A stretch of 64,000 bases of DNA. It comes from Jacaranda mimosifolia. Lineage: Eukaryota > Streptophyta > Magnoliopsida > Lamiales > Bignoniaceae. Within the stretch, counting starts at the first letter, position 1, and each line of letters opens with the position of its first letter. The position numbers and the translations under genes were made by a program. This document shows positions 60,710 through 64,000 of this stretch, in pieces. A model generated the notes under the pieces. That model was not told the origin of the DNA, ran no database searches, and was given only the letters and a program-made list of their open reading frames with translations. Location: the NCBI GenBank assembly GCA_018894105.1, contig CM032129.1:16804968-16868967 (forward strand), read 5' to 3'.

Positions 60710-61251
60710 AACTCCTTTTCCAAATATTCATACTGCCTTGTGCAAGGACTCCTTGGAATTGATCATTATAGAATACATAGGAGATGCACTCGCCCTTCAC
60801 AAAAATGAGGAGTCGGATTCCATCTTGGATCTCACAAACCTCCATGTCTAAGTAGCTCACGCCTAATCACAACCCGAATGGCCCGCTAAGTGACTAAGGA
60901 AGAGTTAAAGCATGAGGACCTAAACACAAGGTTACCATGGATCCTCAGGTCAAAGGACTAATTATATGCACTAGCGTAAGCAGGATAACTTTAACTCCTT
61001 TTCCAAATTGTCATACTACTTTGCGCAAGGACTCTTTGGAATCGATTATTATAGAATACATAAAAGTGCACTCGCCTTTCACAAAGACGAGGAGTAGGAT
61101 TCTATCTTAGATCTCACAAACCTCCATGTCTAAGTATCTCATGCCTAATCACAACCCGAATGGCCCGCTAAGTGACTAAGGAGGAGTTAAAGCATGAGGA
61201 CCTAAACACAAGGTTACCATAGATCCTTAGGTCAAAGGACTAATTATATTG
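60710..61251 (-). repeat. Partial tandem duplication (period 283 bp) within LTR11
   Basis: The segment from aactccttttccaaat through acccgaatggcccgctaagtg to caaaggactaattatat occurs at 60710 and again at 60993. The copies differ at scattered bases. The second ends in a small deletion. Confidence 0.78.
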
Positions 61252-61670
61252 ATCTAATGGATTTTTCAATAGGTCTTCAGTGCCTTGTTTCCTAACAAGC
61301 ACCTACTAATATGCATCCACATCTAATATGGGATTGCTCATGGAACGGAGCATTATCCAACTCCTTGGATCAATGCATAGCTAATGCAAGTCTATCCGGA
61401 TCTTAGATGCCCTGTCTCGTAAGATCCTATGACTTGGAAGATTTAAGATCACGACTGTATAAGACTTATTCCATGATCACCACCCAATGCGTGACCAAGT
61501 CCCGTAGTCTTGTGTGATCTAAGGCTTTCAATCAAATGCCAGTGAAGTAAATATAAGCATAAGATGAAGATGGCCATATTATAAATATCATTCAATCAAG
61601 ATTGTATCACAAGTGAAATAATTTACAATGCCAATCTAAGTGGCTTGCGGGGCACTATTCCAACACCATA

Positions 61671-62271
61671 TGTAGTGTATGCACAATTGGTGTGAAGATT
61701 AGAATATTTCATATTTCCCTCCAAAACTCTCTCTAAGCATTGCATCATGTGTTGAAGCTTTGCTTTCATTCTTCTTCTCCAACCTCAAATTGGCCTCCAC
61801 CATTATTTTTCTCTATTCTTAATCCAGATAAAAGTGAGAATAAATTGAAAGTTCAATTGTTGTGTGGATCATCACAATAGAGGCAAAACACTTGGTTTGC
61901 TAGCTTTTGAAATCCACTAAAACATAGGATTAATTTGATGAATTTTTTTCCAAGAGATCCAAAAGGTTTTTTGATCCAAATTTTTCATAGCATCTTCTTC
62001 AAGGTGTTGAGAGGATATAGGAATTTTTTGGTGATTTTTGGAAAAGCTTAACTGAGGCAAAAGTTGCTCTTTTCCTGCTGCGCCGCTGTCTAGCAGATTC
62101 TGGATTTGTGAAGAGTTCACCATTTTCTTCTTGGAAATTGGCTATTCAAGGTAACTCTCTATCTAAATATGATTTCCTAACATGATTAGATCATTGTTAG
62201 CTTGTAAAGCACTAGTTTATTTTAAGCTTTTAAAGTTTTATTATTGGATCCTAGTGCATTACTTTGCTTCA
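61671..62271 (+). mobile_element. LTR10, right portion
   Basis: Continues the plus-oriented LTR from tgtagtgtatgcac, through catgtgttgaagcttt and gaggcaaaacacttgg, to the LTR end ctagtgcattactttgcttca. Confidence 0.78.
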
Positions 62272-63559
62272 TCTGCCGCCAACGCTCACCTATATATCTA
62301 TATATAGAGGGAGGATGGTGTGATGCCAAGGAGGCATCACACCTTTCTCATGGTGGGAGACCGTCCACTTGCTTGCAAGTTGGCAAATTCAAATCAAATT
62401 TGAATTTTGTGTGCATTTCAATTACATTTGGAATCTAATATCAAATTAATTAAAATACCCCATCATATGAAACTTTCATTTGAATTTTCCCTCCAAAATA
62501 GATTCCTCTCATTAATTAAATTAAAATTAAACACTTTAATTTAATTAATTAATCTTTGACTTAACTCGTAAGTCAATTAGCTTAACTCTTTAAGCCAAGA
62601 ATTGTTAACTTAACTTTTTAAGTTAACTTGACAAATTGTTAATTATTGGTCTAATTTAACTCTTTAAATTAGTTGATCAATTTAACAATTAAATTAATCA
62701 AGCCAAAGTTAACCTCAATTTTTGGTCACCCCAAAATTAGTCACTTGGAGTGAATTTCCTAATACTTAGAAAAATTCCTCCATCAATTAGGAAATGCAAT
62801 TGGCTCTTGTGTGTGATCCGATAGGTTCTACCATTCATTGGACATGGACTCACAACTCCTTGTGACTTTTGAATATTATATATTCATTTTAGTTTAAACT
62901 CTTTTAAACTAATCGACTCAATTCAATTAATTTTCATTAATTGAAGAGTACCTAATCTCCATGGTTAATTTCCAACCTCAAGCCCATGGAGCCCAACTAA
63001 TTAGCTGACATGAATACTTTTGGAGAGCTATTATAGCTCTATGCGTACCATGCAAATACGGTCTTACTGTTTCCTATCTCCCGAAAGAGGCCTAGGCCAA
63101 GACATTTTTCGGCTCCCTAATAGCCTCAATACTATGTCTCTATTCCCAATGTTCGATTCCACTTTATGATCCCATCCTTGGAAAACTTCTTTTCCAAATT
63201 GTCATACTACCTTGCACAAGGATTTCTTGGAATCGATCATTATAGAATACATAGGAGATGTACTCGCCCTTCACAAAGACGATGAGTCGAATTCCTTCTT
63301 GGATCTTACAAACCTCCATGTCTAAGTAGCCCATGCCCAATCACCACCTGAACTGCCCACTAGATGACCAGGGAGGAGTCAAAGCATGAGGACCTAAACA
63401 CAAGATTACCATGGATCCTTAGGTCAAAGAACTAATTATATGTACTAGCATAAGCTGGAGAATTCGCCACTACTGATTTGCCACTTCGGCTATCTAGTGG
63501 ATTCTCAGGGTGGGCCTTTAGTGCCTTGTACTCTAACAAGTATCCACTAACGTGCATCC
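62272..63559 (-). repeat. LTR9, right portion, 3' end deleted
   Basis: Resumes the minus-oriented LTR at gccgccaacgctcacc. It includes the promoter core (62291-62343) and then stops at aacgtgcatcc, losing roughly 370 bp that should hold the LTR end and polypurine tract. Pol sequence follows. Confidence 0.77.
62291..62343 (-). promoter_or_regulatory. LTR9 promoter core: TATA box plus inverted repeat
   Basis: tatatatctatatatag at 62291-62307 and a perfect 11-bp inverted repeat ggtgtgatgcc / ggcatcacacc (5-base spacer) at 62317-62343. Confidence 0.65.
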
Positions 63560-64000
63560 TTCAAAGACCTTTTGTGATAGAGGATTAGTTAGTGGACCGG
63601 CAATATTCTCTTCCGAGACAACTCTCTCCACTCGTATGTTGCCTTTATCAATGATCTCCTAGATCAAATGATATCACCTCAGTATGTGCTAGGATTGCTG
63701 ATGAGATCTTGGCTCTTTAGCTTGTGTTACTGCCATGTTATTATCACAGAAGACAAATATTGGCTCAGTAATGCTAGGTACTACATTCAACTCTTGAATA
63801 AAGTTTTTCATGCAAACACCTTCATTTACAACTTCTGAAGTCGCAATATATTCTGCGTCTATGGTAGAGTTGGCCATGTGTCTTGTTTGGAACTGTTTCA
63901 ACTCACCACACCACTATTGAGGCTAAATATGAATCCAGAAGTGGATTTTAGGTTTTCTACATCGGATTGAAAATTAGAATCCAAAAACCCCTCGAGTTTC
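63560..64000 (-). pseudogene. Copia pol of element E, RNase H end, continues past window
   Basis: The minus-strand frame 63901-63689 has NSTIDAEYIATSEV..VPSITEPIFVFCDNNMAVTQAKEPRSHQQS, the RNase H domain with the conserved CDNN motif. Out of phase below it are EIID-type and PLT-type segments matching the pol C-terminus at 15374-15540. The natural stop and polypurine tract are lost in the deletion at about 63559. The rest lies right of the window. Confidence 0.8.

Larger units (their letters stand above)
59244..61665 (-). mobile_element. LTR11, solo LTR nested in LTR10
   Basis: 2,422 bp from tgaaagcaagtaagg to actattccaaca, flanked by the perfect 5-bp duplication ccata (59239-59243 and 61666-61670). 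There is no internal region, so it is a solo LTR. It carries an internal tandem duplication (60710-about 61250) and a small deletion after it. Removing it joins the two halves of LTR10 cleanly. Confidence 0.87.

Noticed and set aside
57603..62276. Perfect target duplication for LTR10
   Set aside because: The flanks tgtgt and tctgc agree at only 3 of 5 bases, so it is stated as unproven.

Overview
This window is nuclear DNA from a flowering plant with a large, repeat-rich genome. The evidence is Ty1/copia and CACTA (En/Spm-type) transposons, GT-AG introns, tRNA-derived SINEs and AT-rich spacers. I cannot name the species. Almost the whole window is transposable-element sequence nested to several levels, and every long coding region is broken by stops and frameshifts. 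I see no intact conventional host gene.

Layout. (1) 1-11788 is the right-hand part of an autonomous-type CACTA element on the minus strand. From its 5' end at 11788 it holds the terminal inverted repeat and subterminal repeats, a two-exon fragment of a host gene for the signal recognition particle receptor beta subunit (10371-10758), a decayed tnp2 transposase gene (8076-4491) and a multi-exon TNP1-like gene (about 4240-66). The other end lies left of the window. (2) The CACTA sits in the leader of a minus-strand copia element, here called G, whose 5' LTR is 36317-38485. (3) The leader of G is split by a composite LTR-internal-LTR-internal-LTR copia structure (13117-35747). Its middle LTR contains a complete 10.1-kb copia element B (20052-30141, TSD caagc). 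Its right LTR contains a 1234-bp non-autonomous CACTA (34210-35443, TSD acc), which itself holds a SINE. (4) 38486-54380 is a mix of minus elements (H) and plus elements (F, J) of the same copia family. It includes a solo LTR (46562-48632) in the leader of F. (5) 54381-57022 is the only stretch with no copia sequence. It carries a textbook SINE with 19-bp target duplications and a candidate two-exon 51-codon reading frame. (6) 57023-64000 is a copia LTR (minus) holding a solo LTR (plus) holding another solo LTR (minus, TSD ccata), followed by the RNase H end of a minus-strand pol.

All copia copies belong to one family with LTRs of about 2.1-2.4 kb that start TGTTGG and end in CA, an initiator-Met-tRNA-type primer site, the polypurine tract AAGTGGGAGAT, and Angela/BARE-like gag-pol motifs (lineage judged by eye). 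Most LTR copies share a near-perfect 9-11-bp inverted repeat next to an extended TATA box, which looks like the core promoter of the family.

Boundaries and TSDs were read by eye. Percent identities, insertion ages and database matches were not computed.
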